Assembly (NCBI GenBank): GCA_959603585.1
Contig: CAUGYD010000010.1
Location: forward strand, 26,333-90,332
Source of the DNA: Scatosoma sp900555925
GTDB taxonomy: Bacteria; Bacillota; Clostridia; Christensenellales; Borkfalkiaceae
Direction of reading: 5' to 3'
Length of the DNA: 64,000 nucleotides
This document shows positions 34,964-45,700 of the stretch, in pieces; positions within the stretch are counted from its first letter, which is position 1, and each line of letters starts with the position of its first letter. The notes beneath the pieces are model-generated. The model had not been told where the DNA came from, ran no database searches, and was given only the letters and a program-made list of their open reading frames with translations. Position numbers and translations under genes: made by a program.

Positions 34964-35539
34964 TCAATCCGCACGGAAAATTTCCGCCGCGATTTCCGCC
35001 TGATGCGCGTCCCGATCCGCCGCTAAAAGTGCTTCGTAAGAGAGGTCTTTATCGCTCAAAACGCCCCTTAAAACAAATCCGCCCCCGATGTCGGCCTTCT
35101 TGGCGGAAATTTTCAATTTTTTCTCTTCGATGACGGGCAATCTCGCCGCCGCGGGGACGTAAGAATAATTCGCGGCAAAGAAAATTTCATCGCCCTCGTC
35201 CGCATAATTTTTCAGCAGCCGCTCAGTCAGAGCGAGACATTCTTCCTCGTTCAAATCGACGAGTTTTTTCAGCGCCGAAGCGTAAATCGCGTCGATGACG
35301 CGACGCTTTTCGGAAAGCAGAATTTTTGCGGAATCCAACCGCGCAGCCGCGGCTTTCTGCTCAAAAATCCCCGATGTTTTTTCCCTGACCTCCGCTTCCG
35401 ATTCGCGGCGGCCCTTTTCCGCACGGGCGGAAGCGGCCGCGATCACGGCAGCCGCCTTTTCTTCCGCGGCTTTGAGGATCTCTCCCGCCTCTTGTTCCGC
35501 GTCGGAAAGAATCCTTTCCACAATCGCTTCTTTACTCAT
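34964..35539 (-). CDS. ntpE: V-type ATPase subunit E (peripheral stalk)
   Basis: The protein is 191 residues. A long alanine/glutamate-rich helix (residues about 5-75, ILSDAEQEAGEILKAAEEKA) forms the coiled coil with subunit H/G, and a globular C-terminal domain contains DIGGGFVLRGVLSDKDLSYEALL. It stabilises the stator. Confidence 0.92.
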   Translation of the reverse strand: MSKEAIVERILSDAEQEAGEILKAAEEKAAAVIAAASARAEKGRRESEAEVREKTSGIFEQKAAAARLDSAKILLSEKRRVIDAIYASALKKLVDLNEEECLALTERLLKNYADEGDEIFFAANYSYVPAAARLPVIEEKKLKISAKKADIGGGFVLRGVLSDKDLSYEALLAADRDAHQAEIAAEIFRAD

Positions 35540-35548
35540 GGCGCGCCC

Positions 35549-36002
35549 TTAAATCTGTCCGACGAGCATAATGGAGATGATGAGTCCGAGAATGGCGTAA
35601 AACTCAATCATACCGGGATAGACGATAAGTTTTCCCGAAAGGGAATCCTGTTTCCCGACGGCATAGATACAGTTGACCGCCGACTTTCCCTGAAAGATAC
35701 CGGAGACGAGGCCGGAAATCGCCATGGGCATTACGGCGCCGAAAATCGCCCAGCCCTGAGCGGTGACCATATCCATTCCCAGCTTGCCCGAAGCGATAAT
35801 GCCGATAATAAAGCCGTAAATTCCCTGCGTTGCGGGCAGAAGCACGAGCACCATCACTTTACCGAACTTTTTGGGATTTTCGCCCAAAACGCCGGCGGCG
35901 GCGCTGCCCGTCTTGAAAAGCCCCCACGCAAGAGCCGATACCGCAAAGCAGTACGCAGAGCGCAATTCCCGCCATAGCGACGGCATAACCGGTTGTAAAC
36001 AT
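35549..36002 (-). pseudogene. ntpK: V-type ATPase subunit K (membrane rotor), frameshifted
   Basis: The gene starts at 36002 with GGAGG upstream and reads MFTTGYAVAMAGIALC up to GIGSCVG; the rest (LFKTGSAAAGVLGENPKKFGK onward) is in another frame. The switch falls at a run of five G on the coding strand (35921-35925); four G would give one open frame of about 150 residues, the normal length. K is a four-helix proteolipid. Residues matching the Na+-binding set of Enterococcus hirae NtpK are present: Thr and Gln in LPATQGIYGF, Gln in GIFQGKSA, Glu in PGMIEFYAILG. A Na+-pumping V-ATPase is therefore likely if the frameshift is an assembly error. Confidence 0.88.
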
Positions 36003-36097
36003 AAACAATCCTCCGAAAATTTTCTATTTCTATCAACAATTTTTTATTGTTTTTTCTTCCGTTCAGCGGTTTTTCATCGATTTTTTACCGAGTCCGC

Positions 36098-38083
36098 TCA
36101 GACTGCCTTGGAAGGCAAAAGGTAAATATATTTGTGTTTGGAACCGAGGGGAGAAAACAATTCCCCTTCCCCCTCGAAAAATCTTCCGTAAAATTCGACG
36201 TATTGCAGTCTCGCGTCGTGGATATAGGCTCCCAGAAGGCTCATGACGAGATTGAAAGCATGCCCCACGACCATCAGCAGCGCTCCGAGGACCGCGAGCA
36301 AAACATTTCCGCCCGTGAGAAAGTCCACGGCATACTGCGAAACGATCTGCGCGATGACCGCGCCCGAAAGCATGAGTCCGTAAAGCCTTGCATAGCTTAA
36401 AATATCCGAAGCGTAATTGATGATTCCATAAGCCGCCCCGAAGCCCTTCGTCACCTTACCGAGCAATTTTTCCTTTCTTCCCGCCGTGAGCATGGCGGAG
36501 AGCAGAGAAACGCCCGCAATAATTCCGCCGACGGTCGCCAAAACGGGCACTCCCGCTTCGTCGATAAACCCGATGACGGCCAACGCCGCGCCCACGGAAA
36601 AAATCGCCCACACGAGCCCGTCGAAAATTCCGTCCGCGACGTGTCCTCTGCGCCATTCCTGCGCCGCGCGGCACATGTACCCCGCGAACAACTGCACGAT
36701 TCCGATGAGGAGGCTGATGATTAAAACGCTCGGAACGGAAATTCCCGCAAACGACCACATGTCGCTCTGCGCATCGGGCATGACCGTCTTTATGAAAGGC
36801 AAAGGCAACCCGAAAACGGAATTGAACAGCACTCCCCAGACGATCGAAAACAATCCCCCGATGGCAAAGACTGCGGAAAGCCGTTTGAGTCCGCTCTCCC
36901 TCGCACGGTGCTTATACCAAATCCAGCCGCCGCCGAGGAGCATCAAAATTCCGTAGCCGATGTCTCCCATGATGAAGCCCAAAAACAGGCTGTAAAAGAA
37001 CGCCATGACGGTATTGGGGTCGATTTCCCGATAATTGGGCGGGGAATACATATTCGTAATTTCTTCAAAGTTTCTCACCGCGGCGTTGTTTTTCATGAGA
37101 GTGGGCGGCATTTCGTCTGCGGCGGGCTCGGAAAATTCGAAATAGACCGCCTTGCTTACGGAAACGAGCGTTTCTTTCACCCCTTCTTCCGCCTCGGCGG
37201 GAACATAGGCTTCCAAAAGAAAAGTGCGTTCCGTAACGCGGAGTTTATCGGAAATCTCCTCCTTTTCGAGCGCAAACCCGAGAAAATCGCAATAGATTTT
37301 CAAAGGGCGGATTTCCGAATTCAATTCATACAAAGCATAGGCGTTCGCCTGTAAATCCCGCTCCAATCTTTTCCGTTCTTCCAATAGCGACGCATACAGC
37401 GCCTTTCCCGTTTCCCCGCCTTCAAAGGGACAGGGAACGAATCCCGCCTCCGCAAGGATTGCTTCCGCCTCGTCCGAATAGTCCCGATGAAAGAATACCG
37501 ACAACAGGATATTTTCCTCGTCTGCCAAAGTCGCGGAATACGCGGCGAGCGGAAGAAGTTCCAAGTCCTTCGACAGCTTGTCTTTCGCCGCGGCGGGAAA
37601 CGTCCCCAACCGCGCGCGAGTGTGCGGCGAATCCCCGAAGGAATCGAAAGGAATCGGCAGAGAAGCATAGAGCTTTGCATTTTCCGCCGTCCGAAGATTC
37701 TGCGAAAGACGGGCTTTCAAAGCGTTTTTTTCGTCCGTCAATCGATTGATGCGGGCAATGAGGGAATCGATCTCCCCTTTTTTCTCCCTTGCCGACATAA
37801 AGTCGGTATACGTGACTTCAAATCCGTCCTTCAAAATCCCCGATTTGATGTTGTTTTCTCTGTTGTAATTCTCCACTTCCGAGCATAAAACGGACAGCGC
37901 CGCTTCCGCGGAAGCGAGATAGCTGCGAAGCTCGTCACCGCATACGGGAGGGACGGAAGTATTTTCCGTATCCGCGTGCAGTTTCACCTCGACCGCCCCC
38001 GTGCGCTGCAACGCATCTAAAATAACTCCCTTATCGTAGGACATGGCGATGAGGTTGAGCTTTCGCATTTCAGCAATCGCCAT
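36098..38083 (-). CDS. ntpI: V-type ATPase subunit I (a-subunit)
   Basis: The protein is 661 residues. The N-terminal half (residues 1-330) is a soluble helical domain linking the peripheral stalks. The C-terminal half has about seven to eight membrane segments. The essential Arg region is in SYARLYGLMLSGAVIAQIV (near residue 570), and GYGILMLLGG and FGMxGGF-like loops are present earlier. It forms the ion half-channels against the K ring. It overlaps the small H subunit gene by 14 bases. Confidence 0.95.
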   Translation of the reverse strand: MAIAEMRKLNLIAMSYDKGVILDALQRTGAVEVKLHADTENTSVPPVCGDELRSYLASAEAALSVLCSEVENYNRENNIKSGILKDGFEVTYTDFMSAREKKGEIDSLIARINRLTDEKNALKARLSQNLRTAENAKLYASLPIPFDSFGDSPHTRARLGTFPAAAKDKLSKDLELLPLAAYSATLADEENILLSVFFHRDYSDEAEAILAEAGFVPCPFEGGETGKALYASLLEERKRLERDLQANAYALYELNSEIRPLKIYCDFLGFALEKEEISDKLRVTERTFLLEAYVPAEAEEGVKETLVSVSKAVYFEFSEPAADEMPPTLMKNNAAVRNFEEITNMYSPPNYREIDPNTVMAFFYSLFLGFIMGDIGYGILMLLGGGWIWYKHRARESGLKRLSAVFAIGGLFSIVWGVLFNSVFGLPLPFIKTVMPDAQSDMWSFAGISVPSVLIISLLIGIVQLFAGYMCRAAQEWRRGHVADGIFDGLVWAIFSVGAALAVIGFIDEAGVPVLATVGGIIAGVSLLSAMLTAGRKEKLLGKVTKGFGAAYGIINYASDILSYARLYGLMLSGAVIAQIVSQYAVDFLTGGNVLLAVLGALLMVVGHAFNLVMSLLGAYIHDARLQYVEFYGRFFEGEGELFSPLGSKHKYIYLLPSKAV

Positions 38084-38390
38084 CGCATATCCTCCTTACG
38101 ATTTTACTGACGGGAAGTTCGAGACCGTCCATGAGCCGCGCGGCATAAGCCTCGGCCTCCGCTCTTTTTTTTGCGAGCGTCGCACAATACTGCCGTTCCG
38201 CTTCCGCTTCGGCATTTTTTAATTGCGTCTCGCGATAAGCCTTGCAAACTTCTTCCGAAGATTTCGCAATCTCCGCGGCGCGCACTTCCGCTTCCGACGC
38301 TATCTCTGCCGCTCGTTCGTATGCCCGAGCCTTGCGCTCTGAGGCCTGCGCTTCCGACGCCGTAATCGATTTGATGATTTCTTCCGTCAT
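38070..38390 (-). CDS. ntpF: V-type ATPase subunit G/H (peripheral stalk coiled coil)
   Basis: The protein is 106 residues and almost wholly a charged alanine-rich helix (SEAQASERKARAYERAAEIASEAEVRAAEIAKSSEEV), with the C-terminal part LELPVSKIVRRICDGDC. Family members (NtpF/AtpH) pair with subunit E. It is the first gene of the operon. No clear promoter was seen in the 179-base A/T-rich gap before it. Confidence 0.85.
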   Translation of the reverse strand: MTEEIIKSITASEAQASERKARAYERAAEIASEAEVRAAEIAKSSEEVCKAYRETQLKNAEAEAERQYCATLAKKRAEAEAYAARLMDGLELPVSKIVRRICDGDC

Positions 38391-38569
38391 AAATCCCCGC
38401 TGAAAAAAAATTCTCTTATTCTCTTGCTTGCTTATTCGTCGATTGGATTAAATGAAACTCTATTTATTATTTTATTACTTTTTTAAGATTTTAGCAATCG
38501 AACGAATGATATCCGAATGATTTTTTTGTGAAAGTTCTAATTAAAGCGCTAAACAATAAACACAAAAAT

Positions 38570-39226
38570 TTATTCGGCATTTTCCTTATTCCAACAAAAT
38601 CCCACCGTTTCCAAAAAAGCACGGGCGATGACGACGCTTCCGACCGCGCCGGGATGTATTCTGTCCCAAGTAATATATGCGGGATACCGATATTTCAAAA
38701 GCCTTTCGAATTTTTTCTGTAAATCGATGCACGGAATCCCTTTTTCCGCGGCGATTTTCTTCATAATTCCGCCGTATTCGTCCATGCGCTTTCTCATGGC
38801 GTCTTCCGTATTTGATTCGAGATAGTAAGGCGTCATCCAAATCATTTTTGCCTTGGTATTTTCCGCCATGCGTCTGAGATTGTTCGCATATTCCTGCGGA
38901 CTTACCGCCCATTCCGAAATGGCGGGCGAATCGAATTGCCGCCAAACGTCGTTGAAACCGATGCAGAGCACTACCCAATCGGGTTTAAGAGCGTTTACGT
39001 CCGTCTCCCATCTCGCGAGCAAATCGCGGGAAGTGTTTCCCGAAATTCCCATATTGACGGTATGTATTTTTCGTTCGGGATATTCGGCCGCAAGGCAGGA
39101 ATCGATAAGCCGCACAAAACCGTTTCCGAGCGCCGCCCAATTTCCTTCGCCTACGGGGCGAGCGCGACCGTCGTCCGTGACGGAATCTCCCGCAAATAAA
39201 ATCTTCTGACCGTCTTCAAGCAACAT
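38570..39226 (-). CDS. SGNH/GDSL-type hydrolase
   Basis: The protein is about 218 residues from ATG 39226 (GGAGG upstream). The four SGNH blocks are visible: block I FAGDSVTDDGRARP with nucleophile Ser, block II Gly in NMGISGNTSRDLL, block III Asn in CIGFNDVW, block V DRIHPG with the catalytic Asp and His. No signal peptide, so it acts in the cytoplasm, probably as a carbohydrate esterase (for example an acetylxylan esterase, as in CE-like SGNH enzymes). The substrate is inferred only from the sugar-rich setting. Confidence 0.9.
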   Translation of the reverse strand: MLLEDGQKILFAGDSVTDDGRARPVGEGNWAALGNGFVRLIDSCLAAEYPERKIHTVNMGISGNTSRDLLARWETDVNALKPDWVVLCIGFNDVWRQFDSPAISEWAVSPQEYANNLRRMAENTKAKMIWMTPYYLESNTEDAMRKRMDEYGGIMKKIAAEKGIPCIDLQKKFERLLKYRYPAYITWDRIHPGAVGSVVIARAFLETVGFCWNKENAE

Positions 39227-39468
39227 AACCTTTTCCTCCAATTTTACCATTTATCGGCAATCCCTTAAATTATAACCGATAACCCCGACTTTGTCAATAC
39301 CTATATGACAAGTTTTTTAGCTTAAAACCAATCGAAAATTATTTTCTCTTCTCAAAATCGCGTTTTCTGCAAGGCAGAGTTCCGATTAGCTAAATTTCAG
39401 AGTATAAGAACAAAATTTTATGAAAAAATTAAAAAACGGTATTTTAAGAAACCGAAGAATTTTACGCA

Positions 39469-40104
39469 TTATTTCAGACCGCGGATAACTTCCTGTACTT
39501 CATTAAAAAATCGCGACAGGTGAAAGCCGTCGGCGACCGCATGATGAATGTTCATTGTGAGCGGCATGAGCGCCTTATCTCCCGAAAACTCGTACTTTCC
39601 CCAACTTACTACGGGTGCGAGAAATTTTCCCTCGTCGAATACATGCAGATCGAAATGGCTGTATTTCACCCACGGCAGACAAGTCACGTCGAAAAAGTTC
39701 GGAGGTTGGCTTCCGACGATCCCGCGCTCGTTTTCATGTCGGGCGCGATCGGACAAAAATCTTGCGTGAAAGTCGAATAAATCCTCCGAATATTCGGTAA
39801 CCGATTTTACAAAGGCTTCGTCCTCCCGATAAAAATGCGCATAGGAGGGAGAAATATAATCCCACTTGATCAGATTTCCCTCGCCGTCCCAACCGTATTT
39901 GAATTCGCCGCAGGAATTGATCACCTTGGACACTACCCAAATCATCGCAGGATAGAAATTCAAACCGTTCTTCTTCACGTACTCGATCAACGGAGCCACG
40001 TCAATTTCCACGGTCAAGCTCATGACAACGCGCATTTTATCGATATAAAATTTGAAAAGTGTCCCCCTTTTCCATGTACTCAAATCTATCTTTGTATAAT
40101 TCAT
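39469..40104 (-). CDS. Chloramphenicol acetyltransferase-like (CatA type) protein
   Basis: The protein is 211 residues, the length of type-A CAT trimers. The start YTKIDLSTWKRGTLFKFYID and the active-site segment MNIHHAVADGFHLSRFF (catalytic His in HHAVxDGFH) match CatA. Classical resistance enzymes have HHAVCDGFH; here Ala replaces Cys, which is common in chromosomal relatives. CatA-like genes in gut Clostridia may or may not give resistance. The gene is single, with its own terminator upstream of the next gene and no mobile genes beside it. Confidence 0.85.
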   Translation of the reverse strand: MNYTKIDLSTWKRGTLFKFYIDKMRVVMSLTVEIDVAPLIEYVKKNGLNFYPAMIWVVSKVINSCGEFKYGWDGEGNLIKWDYISPSYAHFYREDEAFVKSVTEYSEDLFDFHARFLSDRARHENERGIVGSQPPNFFDVTCLPWVKYSHFDLHVFDEGKFLAPVVSWGKYEFSGDKALMPLTMNIHHAVADGFHLSRFFNEVQEVIRGLK

Positions 40105-40134
40105 TTTATTATCCTCATTTTTATTTTTATAAAA

Positions 40135-40170
40135 AAATTCCCGAACGAAAACTTTCTCATTCGGGAATTT
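40135..40170. terminator. Hairpin terminator before the CAT-like gene
   Basis: A 12-base stem (AAAATTCCCGAA with its complement) with a 12-base loop ends the transcript of the small protein gene or lies ahead of the CAT-like gene; a T-rich run is present on both sides. Confidence 0.7.
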
Positions 40171-40190
40171 TATTCATCTTTTCCGTTGAC

Positions 40191-40346
40191 TTACTCGGCA
40201 AACTCATAGCAACAGGAAGAATGCTGCGTGGGGGGCATGGTTTCGCCTTCGCCCACGAAAACGCTATTCAGTGTCTTCCCGTCTTCGTTGATTACTCTGT
40301 AAGTTCCGGTCTTGGGACAAATGTCGCCGCTGTGCAATCTCATCAT
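40191..40346 (-). CDS. Small conserved-looking protein, unknown function
   Basis: The 51-residue protein starts at 40346 with GGAGG 9 bases upstream (MMRLHSGDICPKTGTYRVI and on). It has a GxxCPKTGxY start and a final PPTQHSSCCYEF, with three cysteines. The pattern resembles YjzC-type small proteins of Bacillota, of unknown role, but the match is by eye. The longer upstream frame would cross the ribosome site and is unlikely. Confidence 0.6.
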   Translation of the reverse strand: MMRLHSGDICPKTGTYRVINEDGKTLNSVFVGEGETMPPTQHSSCCYEFAE

Positions 40347-40429
40347 AAATTTATACCTCCATAGAACCGCAAAAACGGTCTTTAAGAGCAGTATGGCGCA
40401 CATTGTCCCTAGTTATACACCTCAATTCG

Positions 40430-42589
40430 TTATTTGTCCATTCCGAGCAGGTCTTTATATCTGTTCTTATACAGTTTGGAACAGGAATCTTTATATTCGC
40501 CCAAAATCTGCGTGGACATCAATTCCGTATAGGAATCTGCCGTCGATTCCTTCAAGGATTCGTAATACAGATACGAGAAGGAACCCTCCTTTTCGTTCTC
40601 CACGTCCTCCCAATTAAAGGTATATACCGCGCCTACTTTATCATAGACGAAAGAGACATAAATCACGTGCCAGCCGTAATCCGTCGGGCAGACGACATAA
40701 GTCCCAGCGCCCTTCTTGATTGCGTATTGAGCCGCAGATTCGAACTCCGTCATATAATCGGTCTTATAAGGGGAAACGGTATACCCCATATAGGTATTGA
40801 AGAGCCCCGTATCCGTGCTGTATGCAAACGTCAATTCATTGATGACGGAAACCGCCGTATACGACTTCGTATCTTCGATAAAGTAATCGTTCTGGTCTTC
40901 GTCTCCTAAATCTACGTTTCCTTCATAATACAGGAACTCGGAATAATCGCCGAAATTGCCCTTTTCGTCAATCGTATAAGCGCCGTCCGTGACATAAGAA
41001 GAACTGAGATTTCCCGAAGCGGTCAGTCCCGCATATGTCAAATAGCCTTCCATCTCGTCGATGAATTCGTCTATACCGATCTCGTTGGGCTTACAAGTAT
41101 ATTTTCCGTCTTCGTCCTTTGTCACCGTGCCGTTATAAGCATATTTGCCGTAATACTGTTTCAACGGCTCGTAACGGGCGTTTTCCCCTTCGCTGTTTTT
41201 CAGATTGTCCTCAAAAAAGAGATAATTGCTGCGTTCTTTCGAACCTGCGGGTCCCGAATAATATTCCCCGTCGGCCGCTTCATAAGCGTAATTATTATCC
41301 TCGTTCTTGGAGAACCACGCGGCGCGGAGATCCTTCCCCTTCACCTGTTCGAGAAGGTCTGCCCTCTTTGCGGCGACTTCTTCCTTTTTCAGCCCCGTAT
41401 CGTTTTTATACGTGGAAAGGAGCTGCGTCTGCGTCTCAGAGAACGGCAACAGAATATTATAGACAAACCCGAAGCCTTCCTTCGGAGAATATACGACGAA
41501 CGAATCGTCGGAGACGCTACCTATTGCCGTTTCAAAAGCGCTCTGGTCGGAGGTATAGCTGTTTTTCTGCGTCTCCACGAGGTCATTATACTGCCCCTCC
41601 ACATATTCCTTGGTCAGCTTTGCGTTCGCCGCTTCGCTCAAATCGTCGTTATATTTATTGATGAGCGCCTGCTCGAGCTGGCTGGCAAGCTCGACAAAAT
41701 AATAATCGAGTTTCGTAAAGTCCGTGGTATCTTCCTTATCGCCGAGCAGACCGTTTCCCGACAGATTGGCGAGGAAATTATTGTATGCCATACGGCGGGA
41801 ACGCTCCGTCGAACCGTCGAGCCGTTCGTAAGAGCCGCAGCTGTCCGCCGCGTTGCGGCCGGTATAAATCTCGTAATCGACGTCGTAGTAGTCTTCCGTT
41901 TCCGTACCCACGCCCGTCGGAGTCGTGCGGGATTCGGCGGAAGTATCGTCGTCCTCGTCATCCTCTTCCGTGATATAGTTCTGCTCGCTCGAATCGAGCG
42001 TATTGTTGATCATCTTTTTCAGACTATAAACGGCCCGATCATAATCGGCGGTGTCCTCGGCGGCAGTTTTTCCGCCGTTCGTGAGGAAATATTTCATGGT
42101 CAGGATTTCGGGATGATCGGCATACAGCTTCTTTTCCGTTTCGTCGGTAATCTTGGCCTGTTCGCTTTCGATATAGGCATTATAGCCTTCTACCGTGTAA
42201 ACGTCGCTCTCCGTACTGAAATAATACGCCATCGCATACTGCACCATAATCTTACGGCTGACGAGCGTGTCCATCAAAGTATTGAATGTCTGTTCGTACG
42301 TATAGCCGTAGCTGTTGATATACGTGTATCCGACATTGAGGAAATAGGCCACAAGGTCGCGTTTCAGAATATTTTTATTCATGCTTTTGATGACGCCCGC
42401 ATAGGCCGCATACTCGCCCTTGCCTTTGAAGTCGTCATGATCCGCGATATTTACGGTTGCGATGACCTGCGCCATATCCTTTTCGCTGTTGGTCGTAATC
42501 AAACCCTCTCCGCACGCCGCCGCGCTGAGCGTGAATGCGATGCTCAGGCACAATACCGCTATCTTCTTGAATGTGTTTCTCTTCTTCAT
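40430..42589 (-). CDS. Foldase-like (PrsA/SurA-type) lipoprotein
   Basis: The protein is about 719 residues from ATG 42589. A lipoprotein signal is present (lipobox LSAAA-C near residue 26). Residues 60-190 resemble the helical SurA-N chaperone region (ALxAYFLNVGYTYI, MVQYAMAYYF), and the segment KKGAGTYVVCPTDYGWHVIYVSF near residue 640 looks like the last strands of a parvulin domain. An acidic stretch (EEDDEDDDTSAES) lies near residue 225. It would help fold exported proteins at the outer membrane face. It lies after mfd, where PrsA-like genes often occur. The parvulin active site is not clearly present, so isomerase activity is doubtful. Confidence 0.7.
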   Translation of the reverse strand: MKKRNTFKKIAVLCLSIAFTLSAAACGEGLITTNSEKDMAQVIATVNIADHDDFKGKGEYAAYAGVIKSMNKNILKRDLVAYFLNVGYTYINSYGYTYEQTFNTLMDTLVSRKIMVQYAMAYYFSTESDVYTVEGYNAYIESEQAKITDETEKKLYADHPEILTMKYFLTNGGKTAAEDTADYDRAVYSLKKMINNTLDSSEQNYITEEDDEDDDTSAESRTTPTGVGTETEDYYDVDYEIYTGRNAADSCGSYERLDGSTERSRRMAYNNFLANLSGNGLLGDKEDTTDFTKLDYYFVELASQLEQALINKYNDDLSEAANAKLTKEYVEGQYNDLVETQKNSYTSDQSAFETAIGSVSDDSFVVYSPKEGFGFVYNILLPFSETQTQLLSTYKNDTGLKKEEVAAKRADLLEQVKGKDLRAAWFSKNEDNNYAYEAADGEYYSGPAGSKERSNYLFFEDNLKNSEGENARYEPLKQYYGKYAYNGTVTKDEDGKYTCKPNEIGIDEFIDEMEGYLTYAGLTASGNLSSSYVTDGAYTIDEKGNFGDYSEFLYYEGNVDLGDEDQNDYFIEDTKSYTAVSVINELTFAYSTDTGLFNTYMGYTVSPYKTDYMTEFESAAQYAIKKGAGTYVVCPTDYGWHVIYVSFVYDKVGAVYTFNWEDVENEKEGSFSYLYYESLKESTADSYTELMSTQILGEYKDSCSKLYKNRYKDLLGMDK

Positions 42590-42714
42590 AAACCGCTCCG
42601 ATTTTTTATCGTACTTTATCTTTGTTTCCGAAAAAACATAATTTTTCCCCGACGGGACTTGTATCAACAACTTATATTATAACCGATTTCCCGCAAATGT
42701 GCAATCATTTTGCG

Positions 42715-45700
42715 TTATAAAGTTGTGAAAGTTAAGGCAAATTTCAAAAATTTTGTCATTTCCGCCATCAAATCCGTCGCTTCCCTGCGTCCGAAAAATT
42801 CTACGACGGGCGCTTCCGACATATTCAGGCGCACCCTTTCCCGATATTTGTCCATCGCCGCCTGTATCCGCTTATCGCCCAAGGCTTCCAGAGAAGGAAA
42901 TTCCAGCGCCCCCACGCCCTTGACGACCGAAATTTTCCGAACGTTGAATTTTGCCGCGTAGCTCTTCAAAACCGCGATGACGAGCAGATTGATGACCGCC
43001 TGCGGCAAGGGCCCGTACATCTCTTCCAAAGAGCTATATACCCGCTTATAATCCGCGACCGAAGAAATTTCCGCAATCTGCTTATACGTATCCAAGCGCC
43101 CCGCCGAAGATTCGATATATTTTTCCGAAATATACGCATTGGCGCGGATATCCAGCTCTGCAACCGTCTGCGTTTCGCCCGTCAGTTCTTCCTTCAAAAG
43201 TTTCGCATACAGTTCATAACCCACTTTGTCCATATGCCCGTGCTGTTCGGCGCCCAGCACGTTGCCCGCGCCGCGGATTTCCAAATCCCGCATCGCCAGC
43301 TTATATCCGGCCCCCAGTTCCGTGAACTCCATGATCGCCTTTAACCGTTCGGAGGCATTCTGCGTCATCACCCGTTCCGGCTTGAAAGTGAAATAGGCGT
43401 GCGCCAGTCTGGTTCCCCGCCCCACGCGGCCTTTGAGCTGATAGAGCTGAGAAATTCCAAGTTTATCGCTGTCGATGACGATGAGCGTGTTCGCGTTCGG
43501 CAAGTCTATCCCGTTTTCGATGATCGTAGTCGTAATCAAAATATCCGATTTTCCGCTGTAAAAGTCATATACGCTGTTTTCCAGCACCGTCTTATCCATG
43601 CGGCCGTGCGCCACGGAAAGTTCCGCTTCGGGCAGAATCCGCTTGATTTTCGTCGCAAACGTGAAAATGCTCTCCACCTTGTTATACAGGATAAAGACCT
43701 GTCCGCCGCGGGACAGCTCGCGAATACAGGCGTCGCGGATCAAAGTCTCCGTTTCCTCGACGACGTACGTCTGCACGGGAAGCCGTTCGCCCGGCGGAGT
43801 CTGAATGGTGGAAATATCCCTTATTCCCGACAGAGACATATGCAGCGTCCGAGGAATGGGCGTCGCCGTCATGGTCAGGCAGTCGATGTCTTTTCTGAGA
43901 TTTTTTATCTTTTCCTTATGCTCCACGCCGAAGCGCTGCTCCTCGTCGAGCACGAGAAGTCCGAGGTCCTTGAATTTGACGTCGTTCGATAAAAGACGAT
44001 GGGTACCGATGACGAAATCGATGCTGCCGTCTTTGAGTCCCGAAAGAATTTTCGCCTGATCTTTCGGGGAGTTGAAACGATTTAGCGCGGCGATCCTGAC
44101 CCCGAAATCCGCAAAGCGTTCGCAAGCGGTATTAAAATGCTGATTGCATAAAATCGTGCTCGGGCACATGAGCGCCGCCTGTTTGCCCGCGAGCACGCAA
44201 AGGTACACGGCGCGGAAAGCCACCTCCGTTTTGCCGAATCCCACGTCCCCGCAAAGGAGGCGGTCCATCACTTTGTCCGAACACATGTCCGCCTTGATCT
44301 CCTCCACGCTGGAAGCCTGATCCGGCGTCAGTTCATAGGAAAACGCGTCTTCAAACTCCCGCATGAAGGCTTCGTTTTCGGGGAAACGGAACCCGCGGGA
44401 TTCCGCGCGTTCGGCATACAGCTTTTTGAGGTCGAACGCCAGCTTTTTGAGCGAAGCGCGGACGCGGGCTTTTACCCGTTCGAAATCCGCCCCGCCGATC
44501 TTGCTCAAAGAAGGGTTCGCGTCCCCCACGTATTTGGACAATATGTCCATGTGCTCCGCGGGGACGTACAGCACGTCTCCGTCTTTATATTCGAGCGCGA
44601 TATACTCCTTCGTGCCGTCCGTGGTTTCGATTTTCTTCGTGCCGATGACCCGCCCGATGCCGTGCGTCTCATGCACCGCGTAATCGCCCACTTCGGGAGC
44701 GGAAAACATATCCCCGCGCTTGCGGCGTACCCGCCGCGTATCGGGAGCCTTCGTATACAAATCGCCCGAACCGATCAACGCGAGCTTACACTCGTGAAGG
44801 ACGAACCCCTTTTCCACCTTTTCGGGCAGAACGCAAACGCCTTTCAACAGAGAAAGGTCGTCGGGAAGTTTCGTCGTGGAAATATATTCGTCCGAGAGCA
44901 TTTCCGACATCTTTGCCTCGCGGGAGGAATCTCCGCAACATAAAACGACCCGATAGCCCCCCCGAAGCCAATTTTTGATATCCGTCAGCAGCGCGGGAAA
45001 ACCGTTTAAGTATCTCGCCACGGGCGTCGCCGTCAGATTGAAAATTTTCAGCGGTTCAAAAAAGAAGGATTTTCCCGTAAAGGTCTGCAACGCGAGACGG
45101 CGGAAACGGGAAAGGGAGGAAAGAAACGAATCTTTTTCCGCATATTGAAAAAGAGTAAATCCGAAGGCCTCTCCGCCCGCTTCAAGGCGGTGAAAACGTT
45201 CCTCGTGCTCCTTATAGAGCGCGTTGAATTTATCCCATAAAGTCTTGCACTCGTCGAAAATCAAAACGGCGTTTTCGGGAAGAACGGAGAAAAAATCCGT
45301 CGCGTTTTCCGTAAGCGGCAGAATAAAAGAGGATTTCTCGCCGGCCGGATCGGAAAGAATTTCATCCGCGATCTCTTTTGCGCGGGAATAGGCGTCGGAG
45401 GTCTTGAAAGTTTTGAGTTCCTTTTCCAGCGTTTTCCGAATCCGATCTCTGTCCCCGTCCGAAACGAAAACGTCCGTCGCCGCAAGGACGGAGATTTCCC
45501 GCGTACCGGCCAAGCGCTCGCCCGTGACGATGTCATACGGCTTTATCTTTTCCACAGTATCCCCGAAAAAGTCCACGCGGACGGGATTTTCCGCGTTGAC
45601 GGGATAGATGTCGAGAATATCGCCCCGAAGCGCGAAAGCGCCCTTTGTCTCCACCTCAAAACCGCGCACATAACCCATTTGCGTCAGGCGGAACGGAAGG

